A stretch of 64,000 nucleotides of DNA from Alkalibaculum bacchi (GTDB taxonomy: Bacteria; Bacillota; Clostridia; Eubacteriales; Alkalibacteraceae), in NCBI RefSeq assembly GCF_937875145.1, contig NZ_CALNCS010000068.1, forward strand, positions 26,390 to 90,389, given 5' to 3'. Every line of letters starts with the position of its first letter. Position 1 is the first letter of the stretch. A program made the translations under genes and the position numbers. Under the pieces are notes generated by a model. That model worked only from the letters and a program-made list of their open reading frames with translations. It was not told the DNA's origin and ran no database searches. This document shows, piece by piece, positions 25,126 to 34,632 of this stretch.

Positions 25126-26574
25126 ATGAAAAAATACGACCCTCACTTTGACGAATTGCAGTATTTGCAAGATTTAGCATCATCTTATTGGAATTCAGAG
25201 GTTTTGTTTTCTGCCCTAGAGACAGAAATTTTTGAAGTGCTACAGGAGACAAAAACAGTAGAAGAAATTGGACCAATATACCATTGTCAAGAGTCTGTTT
25301 TAAAACCATTTTTAGGAGCATTAGTCAATATGGGCTTCCTCTGTGAATACAAGGGAAGCTATTCCAATACGCTGCTAACAAATAAATATCTAATAAAGGA
25401 TTCTTCCGTATATCAAGGAGATTTTATTCTATGGATGAAAGAATCACAAGGTCAGTGGCAAAGCTTAAGCAAGATTTTAAAAGAAGGATTTGAACTAGAA
25501 AAAGAGTATAAAGAACAAAAGCAATACACGAAAGCCATGAACACTCTTTTAAAAGGAATGGAAAATATAGTCGAAAGCTATTTTGAAGGTGTAAAAGGTG
25601 TAGAAAATATATTAGGAATAGGACCAGGTGCTGAAAAAGTTTGTCAAAAGCTCTTACAAAGATTTCCTCAAGGACAAGCAAAATCCTATAGCAATAGAAA
25701 AATACATGCAGAACGTCAGGACCCCATTTTAGAAAAATGGGATGAAGGGATATATGAGATAATCTTTCTGTCTAATCTAGGAATCCTCTACTCAGAAGAA
25801 GAAATTACCCATATACTTAAAGAAGCGAGTAAACAACTATCACAGGATGGATACCTAGTAATCTATGATGTGTTTTTAGACGAAGGCACCCTTATATCCA
25901 ATATGAAAAGCTTAAACAGAGTACTTAAAACCAAAAATGGAAAGGCCCTTTCACCAAAGTGGCTTTCTCATGAGTTTGAAGATTTAGATATGAAGGAGAG
26001 CGGTATCATATCTCTTGAAGGAGGAAGGGGAATCTTATTTTCATCAAAGACAACAGAAAGAATTGCTGCCTTATCCATTGATAAAAAAGATTATTTTATT
26101 CAAAAACTAAAGAATATAGGCTTTAAAAGTGCAAAAATCATCGATCCTAAGGACGATGTATGCTTAACAAATGTAGCCCATTTAAAGTGTAAATACGGTT
26201 GTGAATTTTACAATAAAGAAACCTGCTACAAAGAATGTGATCTAGAATATACAAAAAAAATTCTAGGTGAATTTAGTTACGGTATTCTAGTTGAAGGGGA
26301 ACCTCCTACAAAAGATTTTCAAATTTCCATGTTACAAGCTGAAAAGCAAGCCTTTAAGCTGGGGTACTACAAGGCTTTTGCATTATGGGCAGGGCCTTGT
26401 AGTATCTGTGAACATTGTATTCAGGATAAAGAAAACTGTACGAAAACGAGACCTTCTATGGAAAATTACGGAATTGATGTTTTTGCAACAGTACAAAAAC
26501 AGGGCGATTCTCTAAAAACACTAGCTTCTAAAGATGGTTTTGTAAAATATTACGGTCTCTTATTATTAGAATAA
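25126..26574 (+). CDS. Fusion: O-methyltransferase-like protein plus DUF2284 metal-binding domain
   Basis: 482 residues in two parts. Residues 1-300 resemble plant-type/small-molecule O-methyltransferases: an N-terminal winged-helix dimerisation segment and a Rossmann methyltransferase core, but the SAM loop reads ILGIGPGAE instead of the usual DVGGGxG. Residues 315-482 are DUF2284, with cysteine clusters CKYGCEFYNKETC and CSICEHCIQDKENC, likely an Fe-S or metal site. The reaction is unknown; the degenerate SAM loop leaves methylation uncertain. ATG start after TAGGAGCG. A ferredoxin gene follows 108 bp later. Confidence 0.8.
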   Translation: MKKYDPHFDELQYLQDLASSYWNSEVLFSALETEIFEVLQETKTVEEIGPIYHCQESVLKPFLGALVNMGFLCEYKGSYSNTLLTNKYLIKDSSVYQGDFILWMKESQGQWQSLSKILKEGFELEKEYKEQKQYTKAMNTLLKGMENIVESYFEGVKGVENILGIGPGAEKVCQKLLQRFPQGQAKSYSNRKIHAERQDPILEKWDEGIYEIIFLSNLGILYSEEEITHILKEASKQLSQDGYLVIYDVFLDEGTLISNMKSLNRVLKTKNGKALSPKWLSHEFEDLDMKESGIISLEGGRGILFSSKTTERIAALSIDKKDYFIQKLKNIGFKSAKIIDPKDDVCLTNVAHLKCKYGCEFYNKETCYKECDLEYTKKILGEFSYGILVEGEPPTKDFQISMLQAEKQAFKLGYYKAFALWAGPCSICEHCIQDKENCTKTRPSMENYGIDVFATVQKQGDSLKTLASKDGFVKYYGLLLLE

Positions 26575-26682
26575 AATTTATTTACTGCAAAGAATTTTCC
26601 TAATAAAATAAGAGTATAAGGAAAAGAATTTAGAGTAAAATAAGTTAATGAAAAATACTTTTTGTTGAGAGGAGTAATACAA

Positions 26683-26871
26683 ATGAAAGCAGTTGTTGAT
26701 AAAGATTTATGCATAGGATGTGGTTTGTGTCCTTCTATATGTGAGGATATATTTAGTATGGATGATGACGATTTAGCTATAGCGAAGGATATAGAAATCC
26801 CTGAGGATATACTAGATGACGCAAAAGAAGCGGAATCCTCATGTCCAACAGATGCAATAACAGTGGAGTAA
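26683..26871 (+). CDS. Ferredoxin, single 4Fe-4S
   Basis: The start is ATG 26683 after GAGAGGAG, giving 62 residues. Cluster ligands are CIGCGLC (Cys10, 13, 16) and the later CP (ESSCPTDAI); a further Cys20 is present. Only one cluster is predicted, with an acidic middle, as in monocluster ferredoxins. It carries electrons for anaerobic redox enzymes. Possible partners nearby are the DUF2284 fusion upstream and isocitrate dehydrogenase downstream, by position only. Confidence 0.92.
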   Translation: MKAVVDKDLCIGCGLCPSICEDIFSMDDDDLAIAKDIEIPEDILDDAKEAESSCPTDAITVE

Positions 26872-26878
26872 TAAGGTA

Positions 26879-26962
26879 AGGTGGCAAGCAAAGACTTTTT
26901 TCGTCTAAAGGTGAGGAGTAGAGGCGAACTGTGTTCGCCAATACGCTTCTGCTGACCACCTA
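26879..26962. repeat. Dispersed palindromic repeat, AGGTGG family, copy 1
   Basis: Ends AGGTGGCAAGCA and TGCTGACCACCT are inverted repeats. The interior carries CTAAAGGTGAG and a GGCGAAC/GTTCGCC hairpin. Similar ends and interiors recur near 30722, 38074, 44416 and 51004. Confidence 0.6.
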
Positions 26963-27051
26963 TTACATAGTATAAAACAAGGATTGTCTAAAAGTGATTT
27001 TGTAATGGATATTCAAAAATATAATCTACCCTATAACCCTATATGGAATTC

Positions 27052-27080
27052 TTGAATAAATATACAATTTAAGTTATAAT
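27052..27080 (+). promoter_or_regulatory. SigA promoter of the isocitrate dehydrogenase gene
   Basis: -35 TTGAAT (27052-27057), 17-bp spacer, -10 TATAAT (27075-27080), about 37 bp before the ATG. Confidence 0.75.
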
Positions 27081-27116
27081 GAAAGCTAAATGTATGAATA
27101 TCACTAGGAGGTACTA

Positions 27117-28307
27117 ATGAAGGAAATCGAATTGGCAAAAGAACACTTTGGGCGTCTCATTGAAGAACAATTTGCGCGCATTGAAAATATGAAAAAGGAC
27201 AATGAATTTCTCAGCTACGAATCTTTAGATACCATCATCATTGGTATTGTAGGCGGCGACGGGATTGGTCCATTTATTACAGGAGAAGCTCAAAGAGTTT
27301 TAGCGTTTTTATTAAAAGATCAAGTACAAGAAAATAAAGTACGTTTTAAAGTTATAGATGGTCTAACTATTGAAAATAGAGCAGCTCAAAAGACAGCTAT
27401 TCCAGCAGATGTTTTAGAGGAATTAAAACAATGCCATGTTATACTAAAAGGACCAACAACCACGCCAAGAGCGGGAGATAAATGGCCTAATATAGAAAGT
27501 GCTAATGTAGCTATGAGAAAAGAGCTAGACTTGTTCGCTAATGTAAGACCAGTCAAGGTTCCGGATCAAGGCATTGACTGGACTTTTTATAGAGAAAATA
27601 CAGAAGGCGCTTATACACTAGGAAGTAAAGGGATTCATGTAAATGATGATTTAGCTATTGACTTTACAGTTACGACGCAAGAAGGTTCTCATCGAATTAT
27701 TAAGGCGGCTTTTGAATACGCTAAAAAAGCAGGAAAGACAAAAGTTACAGCAGTAACAAAAGCAAATGTTATAAAGACTACAGATGGTAAGTTCTTGGCT
27801 ATTGCAAAAGAGATCGCTAAGGATTATCCAGGAATTGAATTAGATGATTGGTATATCGATATTATGACAGCAAAATTAATCGACCCTAAGAGAAGAAGAG
27901 ATTTTCAAGTAATGGTACTCCCTAATTTATATGGAGACATTCTTACTGATGAAGCGGCAGAATTTCAAGGTGGCGTAGGTACAGCTGGTAGTGCCAATAT
28001 AGGCAAGAGATATTCTATGTTTGAAGCCATTCATGGTTCTGCACCTAGAATGGTAGAAGAAGGCAGAGGAGAATACGCTGACCCAAGCAGTATAATGAGA
28101 GCTTCTATTATGCTATTAGAGCATATCGGTTTTATAGATGAAGCCAAAAAGCTGCAAATGGCATTAGATATTTGTGGATTATACGAAACAAGGGTTTCCA
28201 TTACTGGCCGTGAAGATGGGGCGACTGGTGCAGAATACGCACAGTATGTTTTGGATACGGTTCAAGATGAACATCTTGAAGAAAAATGGAAAAATTACCA
28301 AAAGTAA
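27117..28307 (+). CDS. Isocitrate/isopropylmalate dehydrogenase family, probably isocitrate dehydrogenase
   Basis: 396 residues. GIVGGDGIGP, the substrate loop NIESANVAMRKELDLFANVRP, ENTEGAY, TKANVIK and the metal site GDILTDEAAEFQGG belong to the decarboxylating dehydrogenase family. NIES..AMRK is the isocitrate-type loop. The roughly 40-residue N-terminal extension is somewhat unusual. Product would be 2-oxoglutarate for glutamate synthesis. No citrate synthase or aconitase is in the window. ATG start after AGGAGG with its own promoter. Confidence 0.82.
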   Translation: MKEIELAKEHFGRLIEEQFARIENMKKDNEFLSYESLDTIIIGIVGGDGIGPFITGEAQRVLAFLLKDQVQENKVRFKVIDGLTIENRAAQKTAIPADVLEELKQCHVILKGPTTTPRAGDKWPNIESANVAMRKELDLFANVRPVKVPDQGIDWTFYRENTEGAYTLGSKGIHVNDDLAIDFTVTTQEGSHRIIKAAFEYAKKAGKTKVTAVTKANVIKTTDGKFLAIAKEIAKDYPGIELDDWYIDIMTAKLIDPKRRRDFQVMVLPNLYGDILTDEAAEFQGGVGTAGSANIGKRYSMFEAIHGSAPRMVEEGRGEYADPSSIMRASIMLLEHIGFIDEAKKLQMALDICGLYETRVSITGREDGATGAEYAQYVLDTVQDEHLEEKWKNYQK

Positions 28308-28426
28308 GAGTCTCTAGACTCTAGTCCTTAGTCACGAGCTTCTAGAGATTTGTATGGGGTCTTTGCTACCGTAGATAGCTATAAGGTATGTGATACGGAA
28401 CGAATAGAATTTTAAGTGTATAAAGA

Positions 28427-28467
28427 AAGAGGCTTTGGTTAAATAAAATAACCAAAGTCTCTTTTTT
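28427..28467. terminator. Terminator between convergent genes
   Basis: AAGAGGCTTTGGTTA pairs with TAACCAAAGTCTCTT with one G-T pair and a T run. It may serve both the dehydrogenase and the convergent MFS gene. Confidence 0.75.
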
Positions 28468-28489
28468 AGTAACACATGTAAGCTAGAGA

Positions 28490-29872
28490 CTAAAGCGTCG
28501 CAGACGCTTTCTTTCCTCTAGCTAAAGATGCAAATACCCCTAGTAAACAGAGAAAAGCTAAAATGGCGAAGGTTACTTTGAAACTCTGCATAAATTGAGG
28601 AATTGTTTTTGCGCCGATTTGTTCATTGCCCATGAAAATTGAAGTGATTAAGGCTGTAAGGGACATACTAAAGGATTGACCTACCGTTCTAGAAGTCCCC
28701 AATATTCCGGAAGCGACTCCATGATGTGTTTTATCTACACTGGACATAATAGAGTTTGTGTTAGGGGAACTGAAAAATGCAAAACCTGCTCCTACTAAAG
28801 CTAATAGAAATACGACAAGGGCAATCGGTGTATTTTGGTAGAACAAACTAAATACAAATAAAACAAGGGCAATAACGGACATACCAATAGATGCTAAAAC
28901 CTGTGATGGGATTTTGTCAGATAGCCTGCCTGCAAAGGGCGATAGAATGGCTTGAACTGCAGGCTGGGTTAATAGGATTAGACCAACAGTAGCTGGTTCA
29001 AGGGACTGGGCTACTTGTAAATATAAACTCATCAAATAGCTTATGGCATATGTGGAGCTGTAATTAATTAATGCTGCTAGAGATGAGAAAATAAGCAATT
29101 TATTGCCTTTCATTAATTTTACATCGATAATAGGAAAAGAGATCTTGCTCTCGAAGTACATAAAAGCACATAGCATCAGGATGCCTAATATTAAGGTATA
29201 CTTACTCCAATTTCGTAGAAGTAAATTGGATAAGCTGAAAATGATTAAGAAAATGGAAATGCCGTAAAGACCTGCACCTTTTAAATCAAATTTACTTTGT
29301 GATTTATCTATGATATCATCTGTACGAAGGACCCTAATGAGTAAAAAAATCAATAGAAAACCTATTGGAATAGGAAATAAAAAGATTCCGCGCCAGCTTG
29401 TAAAATTTAGAATAGCACCACCGATAATTGGACCTGCTGACAAACCTATGTATACACAAGCTACATTTATTCCCAGAGCCTTGCCTCTTTCATTAGGTGG
29501 ATAAGCAGCACATACAATAGATACTATGGCTGTACTGATCATAGCACATCCGATGCCTTCTAGTACTCGAAAAACCAGTAAAAAATAAATCGATTGAGAT
29601 AGTGCACACATAAATGTAGATATAGTGGAAATAATTGCTCCAATCAACATGAGTTTTTTCCGACCAATCATATCCGAGAGCTTTCCCATAGGCAGGGTAA
29701 ACATAGCGATAGCTAAAATAGTTGATGAGGTAATCCAATTTACTAGTGAAGAACCAATTTTTAGGTATGTACCCATATAAGGTAAGGCGATATTTACAGA
29801 AGTGGTAATAAACGGTGTCCAAAGAGCGCCTAAAATTGAAATAATCAAGATGATTTTTTTATTGTCATTCAA
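28490..29872 (-). CDS. MFS drug/metabolite exporter (DHA2/EmrB-like)
   Basis: 460 residues, about 14 hydrophobic segments. Motif A is GKLSDMIGRKK (near 63-73), and motif C-like GLSAGPIIGGAI lies in segment 5, marking a proton-driven antiporter. The substrate is unknown. The start is TTG, 10 bp after AAAGGAGG. It is monocistronic and convergent with the dehydrogenase. No regulator is adjacent. Confidence 0.87.
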   Translation of the reverse strand: MNDNKKIILIISILGALWTPFITTSVNIALPYMGTYLKIGSSLVNWITSSTILAIAMFTLPMGKLSDMIGRKKLMLIGAIISTISTFMCALSQSIYFLLVFRVLEGIGCAMISTAIVSIVCAAYPPNERGKALGINVACVYIGLSAGPIIGGAILNFTSWRGIFLFPIPIGFLLIFLLIRVLRTDDIIDKSQSKFDLKGAGLYGISIFLIIFSLSNLLLRNWSKYTLILGILMLCAFMYFESKISFPIIDVKLMKGNKLLIFSSLAALINYSSTYAISYLMSLYLQVAQSLEPATVGLILLTQPAVQAILSPFAGRLSDKIPSQVLASIGMSVIALVLFVFSLFYQNTPIALVVFLLALVGAGFAFFSSPNTNSIMSSVDKTHHGVASGILGTSRTVGQSFSMSLTALITSIFMGNEQIGAKTIPQFMQSFKVTFAILAFLCLLGVFASLARGKKASATL

Positions 29873-30095
29873 TGTTTGTAATCCTCCTTTTAGAATGATT
29901 TTGTATTTGATTGCGATATTATATCATGAAATAAGGTAGATTGCCTCAGCTGCTTTGCAGCTTCGGTCGTAGGCACTTGCTCATAGAAACCACCTCATTT
30001 TCTCGTGCAAGCACAAAAAATGTTTTGGTTTCTGCGAGCCAATCTGCTGATTCGAATATTATATCACAAAGAGTGTAGAGGAAAGGACTGATAGC

Positions 30096-30269
30096 ATGAA
30101 AAACATTTGGCGCATTGTGTTAGTTGTAGTTTTTTTGTTCGTAAGCTTTTTTGGATTAGGTCCAGTTTTGATGGCTGATGGTGTATTGACAGAGAGATTG
30201 ATGACACTATTCATTGTCTTGCTTCTCTACGGTCTGATTGTTTATCTGTGGAAAAAAATATCTAAATAA
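30096..30269 (+). CDS. Small two-segment membrane protein
   Basis: 57 residues, starting at ATG 30096. Two hydrophobic stretches (about 6-24 and 36-52) are separated by a short polar turn, with a basic C-terminus WKKISK. The frame ends 13 bp before tadA and shares its direction, so it is probably co-transcribed. The ribosome site (GAGGAAAGGA) is offset. No family is recognised. Confidence 0.6.
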   Translation: MKNIWRIVLVVVFLFVSFFGLGPVLMADGVLTERLMTLFIVLLLYGLIVYLWKKISK

Positions 30270-30282
30270 TAGGTGTGATTTG

Positions 30283-30720
30283 TTGAGAAAATATATGGAG
30301 ATAGCTTTAAATATCGCAAAAGAAGGTATGAACGCAGGAGAGGTTCCCGTCGGGGCAATTATCGTAAAAAATAATGAAATTATTTCAATGGCTCATAATG
30401 AGGTAGAGACTAGTACAAATCCAATTGCTCATGCAGAAGTGTTAGCGATACAGAGAGCCTGTGAAATAGTAGGAAATTGGCGCTTAAGCGATTGCACTTT
30501 ATACGTCACCTTAGAACCCTGTATTATGTGTATGGGAGCTATATTTAATTCTAGGATTTCTAAACTCGTATATGGGGCTGGAGACAATAAACTAGGCGCA
30601 GTAGAATCACAATCGGATTTTATTCACAATCCACTATTTAAAAATATAGATATTTATCCGGGGATTTTGGAAGAAGAGTGTATACATTTAATGCAACAAT
30701 TTTTTAAAAAGATTAGGTGA
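30283..30720 (+). CDS. tadA: tRNA-specific adenosine deaminase TadA
   Basis: The start is TTG 30283 with AGGTG 7 bp upstream, giving 145 residues. The zinc deaminase motifs are HAE (His50, Glu52) and PCIMC (Cys80, Cys83), with the TadA-type NPIAHAEVLAI context and VYGAGDNKLGAVES. It converts A34 to inosine in tRNA-Arg(ACG). The gene often lies near dnaX-recR and SRP RNA in Firmicutes; here they are about 9 kb apart. Confidence 0.92.
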   Translation: MRKYMEIALNIAKEGMNAGEVPVGAIIVKNNEIISMAHNEVETSTNPIAHAEVLAIQRACEIVGNWRLSDCTLYVTLEPCIMCMGAIFNSRISKLVYGAGDNKLGAVESQSDFIHNPLFKNIDIYPGILEEECIHLMQQFFKKIR

Positions 30721-30721
30721 T

Positions 30722-30784
30722 AAGGTGGTAAGGAGAAACAAAAGGCCACCAGAGGTGGCAATACGCTTTTGCTTACCACGCCTA
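30722..30784. repeat. Dispersed palindromic repeat, AGGTGG family, copy 2
   Basis: AAGGTGGTAAG at the left, CTTTTGCTTACCACG at the right, and a central GGCCACC-AGA-GGTGGC hairpin. It lies between convergent tadA and the DUF1015 gene and may act as a terminator for both. Confidence 0.6.
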
Positions 30785-30786
30785 TC

Positions 30787-32025
30787 TTAATCCAAATTAT
30801 GAATAAACAGTCCGCTTCTAAGCTTAGGTTCAAACCATGTAGATTTTGGTGGCATTAGTTTTTGTTGGTCTGAGATCTTCATCAATTCTTCTGCAGAGGT
30901 AGGATACATTGAAAAGGCTATTGTCATATCTTCTTTACAACGCTTTTCTAGCTCTTCTAATCCTCTAATTCCACCTACAAAGTCAATTCGATTATCTGTT
31001 CTCACATCTTTTATGCCTAATACTGGCTGTAAAATGAAGTCTTGTAATAGGGATACATCTAGATTTTTTACGATATCAGTAGAGAGTTTGTCTTCTTTAA
31101 TCTTTAACTCGTACCACTTTTCCTCTAAATACATTCCCATGGTGCCCTTTTGAAACGGTTTTACTGGAGAATCGCATAGCTCTACATGAAAATCTACAGA
31201 GATTTTCTCTAAAAATTCATTGCTAGAAAGTCCGTTTAAGTCTTTGACCAATCGATTGTAATCCATAATGTGGATTTGATCGTGAGGGAAAAGAACACTC
31301 AGGAAAAAATTAAACTCTTCCTGGCCAGTATAATCAGGATTTTCTTTTCTTCTTTTTAATCCAACCTTTACAGCAGATGCAGCACGGTGATGGCCGTCTG
31401 CTATGTATAGGGCAGGAATTTCACTAAAAATATTTTTAAGAGTATTTATAGTGGGAGTATTATCGATAACCCAAATCTCGTGTTTGATTTGATCATCGGA
31501 TACAAATTCGTATTCTACAGGATTGGTTTCAATCCAAGAGCTGATGATTTCATTGATCATGCCTTGCTTCTTATAAATCATGAAGATAGGACCTGTATGG
31601 GCATTGCAATAATCGACGTGATTAATTCGATCTAATTCCTTTTCTTCTCTTGTAAGTTCGTGTTTTTTAATGTCTCCATTTAAATAATCATCAATATCAC
31701 AACAGCAAACAAGACCTGTTTGCTTGCGACCAGACATGGTTAAACGGTATATGTACAAAGATTTTTGTAAATCTGCTACAAGGATATTTTCTTGTAGCAG
31801 ATAATCTAAATTATCCTTTGCCTTTTGATATACTTCTTCACTGTACATATTGACAGATTCTGGGAAGTCAATTTCTGGTCGATCAACACGCAAAAAGGAG
31901 TAGGGATTTCCTTCTACAACCTTTCGAGCTTCAGATGAGCTGTATACATCATAAGGAAGGGCAGCAACCTTTTGGACATAATCAGCACTTGGGCGAATTC
32001 CCATAAAATCTTTAATAATTGCCAT
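30787..32025 (-). CDS. DUF1015 family protein linked to serine biosynthesis
   Basis: 412 residues. The opening MGIRPSADYVQKVAALPYDV and the central YIADGHHRAASA are the DUF1015 hallmarks. The biochemical role is not established. It overlaps the stop of serA by one base (TAATG) and follows serC-serA, a common clostridial arrangement, which suggests a part in serine or phosphoserine metabolism. Confidence 0.9.
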   Translation of the reverse strand: MAIIKDFMGIRPSADYVQKVAALPYDVYSSSEARKVVEGNPYSFLRVDRPEIDFPESVNMYSEEVYQKAKDNLDYLLQENILVADLQKSLYIYRLTMSGRKQTGLVCCCDIDDYLNGDIKKHELTREEKELDRINHVDYCNAHTGPIFMIYKKQGMINEIISSWIETNPVEYEFVSDDQIKHEIWVIDNTPTINTLKNIFSEIPALYIADGHHRAASAVKVGLKRRKENPDYTGQEEFNFFLSVLFPHDQIHIMDYNRLVKDLNGLSSNEFLEKISVDFHVELCDSPVKPFQKGTMGMYLEEKWYELKIKEDKLSTDIVKNLDVSLLQDFILQPVLGIKDVRTDNRIDFVGGIRGLEELEKRCKEDMTIAFSMYPTSAEELMKISDQQKLMPPKSTWFEPKLRSGLFIHNLD

Positions 32026-33203
32026 TATTCGTCTCCTTTAATTATTCTCACGCGTATTACTTCTTGAATTGCCATTAAATCTTTTGTTAATTGTTCACTT
32101 ACTTCAGAGTCTACATCGATGAGCGTATAAGCATAGTCGCCTTTTGATTTATTTAACATATCTGAAATGTTTAAATTTTCTTTTGCAAGAATGCTAGAAA
32201 TTTGACCAACCATATTCGGAACATTTTTATGATGAATGGCGATTCGGGCGTAGCTTTGGCATAGACCCATATAACAATTCGGATAATTTACAGAATTGAT
32301 AATATTTCCGTTTTCTAAATACTCTTTTGTTTGACTTACAGCCATTCTCGCACAATTTTCTTCAGATTCATGAGTAGAAGCACCTAAGTGTGGAATAGAT
32401 ATTATGTTTTCCATGTTTACTAGATCGTTTTGAGGAAAATCTGTTATATAGCATAGGATCTTTCCGTCCTTTATAGATTGTTTTAAATCTTCAATATTTA
32501 CAAGGCCATCTCTAGCAAAGTTTAGCAATCGAATTCCGTTTTTTGAAAGAGCAAACTTTTCAGCATTCATAAGGTTTTTGGTTTGTTCAATAAGTGGAAC
32601 GTGTAAAGTAATGTAATCACATTCGGTCATAATTTCATCAATGTTTAGAATTCTGTTTACTTCACTGCTTAGACCCCAAGCAGATTCAATAGATACAAAT
32701 GGATCGTATCCATATACCTCCATGCCAAGGGATATGGCAATATTAGCAACTTTTACGCCAATGGCCCCAAGACCAATAACACCTAGTTTTTTTCCTGTTA
32801 ATTCTTGACCAGCGAATTTAGATTTTTCCTTTTCTACTGCTTTTGAAACATCTACTTTTTCTGGGTTGACATCATGAACCCACTTAATTCCTTGTATGAC
32901 TTTTCTAGAGGATAATAATAATCCAAGAACGACAAGCTCTTTGACGGCATTAGCATTGGCACCTGGAGTATTGCAGACTACTACACCTTGTTCAGCGTAT
33001 TTTTCGACAGGGATATTATTAACACCAGCACCTGCTCGTGCTACAATTTTTACTTTTTCAGGTAAAGTAAAATCATGCATTTTAAAGCTTCTAACAATCA
33101 TAGCATCTGCTTCTTCATCTACTGTAGCAAAGCTATAGGTATCTTTGTTTAATAATGCAAGACCTTCATCAGATATATTATTTAATGTTCTAATTTTATA
33201 CAT
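32025..33203 (-). CDS. serA: D-3-phosphoglycerate dehydrogenase SerA
   Basis: 392 residues. GVIGLGAIGVKVAN binds NAD, and the substrate and catalytic residues are in ARAGAGVNNI, FARDGLVN and the HLGAST histidine motif. A C-terminal ACT domain (about 315-392) may sense serine. It oxidises 3-phosphoglycerate to 3-phosphohydroxypyruvate. The order serC, serA, DUF1015 puts it in one operon, 12 bp after serC. Confidence 0.93.
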   Translation of the reverse strand: MYKIRTLNNISDEGLALLNKDTYSFATVDEEADAMIVRSFKMHDFTLPEKVKIVARAGAGVNNIPVEKYAEQGVVVCNTPGANANAVKELVVLGLLLSSRKVIQGIKWVHDVNPEKVDVSKAVEKEKSKFAGQELTGKKLGVIGLGAIGVKVANIAISLGMEVYGYDPFVSIESAWGLSSEVNRILNIDEIMTECDYITLHVPLIEQTKNLMNAEKFALSKNGIRLLNFARDGLVNIEDLKQSIKDGKILCYITDFPQNDLVNMENIISIPHLGASTHESEENCARMAVSQTKEYLENGNIINSVNYPNCYMGLCQSYARIAIHHKNVPNMVGQISSILAKENLNISDMLNKSKGDYAYTLIDVDSEVSEQLTKDLMAIQEVIRVRIIKGDE

Positions 33204-33215
33204 ATAGGTACTCCT

Positions 33216-34310
33216 TTATTTATGTTTGGCTTCGAATTCTTTCATAAAAGCAATAAGTTTTTCCACACCTTCTACTGGCATTGCGTTGTAAATACTTGCC
33301 CTCATGCCACCTACAGAGCGGTGACCTTTTAAATTTACAAGGCGTTTTTGGGCAGCTTCTTTTACAAAGGCAGCATCTAGTTCTTGATTGCCAGTAACAA
33401 ATGTGATATTCATAAGTGAACGATCTTCTACTGCAACAGGATTTTTATATAAAGTACTATTGTCAATATAAGAGTACAATAGATTAGCTTTATATTTGTT
33501 CTTTTCTTCTATAGCCTTTAGACCACCTTGTTTGATCAACCATTCAAAGACTAATTTGCACATATAAATAGAATAGCATGGTGGTGTGTTGTAGAGAGAA
33601 TTATTGTCTGCGTGAATTTTATAATCGAGCATAGTAGGTGTAATATCCATAGCATTACCGATTAACTCATCTTTTACAAGGACAATGGTCACTCCTGCTG
33701 GACCCATGTTTTTTTGTGCGCCAGCATATATTAATGAAAATTTATTTATGTCGTAACACTCTGATAATATATTGGAAGACATATCCGCTACCAGTGGTGT
33801 ATTTCCTGTATCTGGTATGTTTTCTGGAGTATATCTTGTACCATAAATCGTATTGTTTGTAGTAATGTGAAAATAATCAACATCTCCAGGGAATGTTGAA
33901 GAATCTAATTTTGGAATATGTGAATAATTATCTTCTTTTGAGCTGGCAAGAACAACTGCTTCTCCATATTTATTTGCTTCCTTTGCTGCCTTTGAAGACC
34001 AGGAGCCAGTGTCTATATAAGAGGCTTTTTTGTGTTTTGTAAATAAATTAAGGGGAACCATTGCAAATTGTGTAGATGCTCCACCTTGAAGAAATAATAC
34101 TCTATAATGATCAGGTATATTCATTAAGGAACGCAAATGTTTTTCTGCATCTGAAATGATGGACTCATATACTTTCGAACGATGGCTCATCTCCATTACA
34201 GACATTCCTGAGTTGTTGTAGTTTAACATTTCTTTTGCTGCTATAGATAGAACTTCTTCTGGTAAGACGGATGGGCCTGCAGAAAAGTTGAAAACTCTAT
34301 CATTGTTCAT
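33216..34310 (-). CDS. serC: Phosphoserine aminotransferase SerC
   Basis: 364 residues. [15 protein letters not shown] at the N-terminus, LFLQGGAS, the PLP lysine in [12 protein letters not shown] and [14 protein letters not shown] at the C-terminus are diagnostic. It converts 3-phosphohydroxypyruvate to phosphoserine with glutamate. It is first in the serC-serA-DUF1015 operon, with GGAGG just before its ATG. Confidence 0.96.
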   Translation of the reverse strand: MNNDRVFNFSAGPSVLPEEVLSIAAKEMLNYNNSGMSVMEMSHRSKVYESIISDAEKHLRSLMNIPDHYRVLFLQGGASTQFAMVPLNLFTKHKKASYIDTGSWSSKAAKEANKYGEAVVLASSKEDNYSHIPKLDSSTFPGDVDYFHITTNNTIYGTRYTPENIPDTGNTPLVADMSSNILSECYDINKFSLIYAGAQKNMGPAGVTIVLVKDELIGNAMDITPTMLDYKIHADNNSLYNTPPCYSIYMCKLVFEWLIKQGGLKAIEEKNKYKANLLYSYIDNSTLYKNPVAVEDRSLMNITFVTGNQELDAAFVKEAAQKRLVNLKGHRSVGGMRASIYNAMPVEGVEKLIAFMKEFEAKHK

Positions 34311-34632
34311 ATTATCTCCTCCATTAATTTTATGTTGCTACAGATTTATATCCCTATATTCTAAATTATTTCATAGATATTATCAAGTTACTTTGTTATA
34401 TATTTGTTTTAATGTATAATTATATAGGTGGTAAGATGGTAAGATAGTAAGGCAAAAATGCGACTTATGTCGCGGTGAATAATGAGAAGCATATGAGGAA
34501 CTAAAAAAGATTCCATATTTGTATCGTTCAATGAAGCTTTTGTATTACAAATAATTGTTCAACTACCGTTTAACCATCATTAAACTATGGTTCCTATACA
34601 TACAATATAGAACTAATAAGGGGGTAATATAG
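34311..34632. other. Divergent intergenic region with a degenerate repeat
   Basis: Positions 34425-34500 carry an AGGTGGTAAG-type sequence with a CGAC/GTCG hairpin, a likely decayed member of the AGGTGG repeat family. The rest is AT-rich, without a promoter I would defend. Confidence 0.35.
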
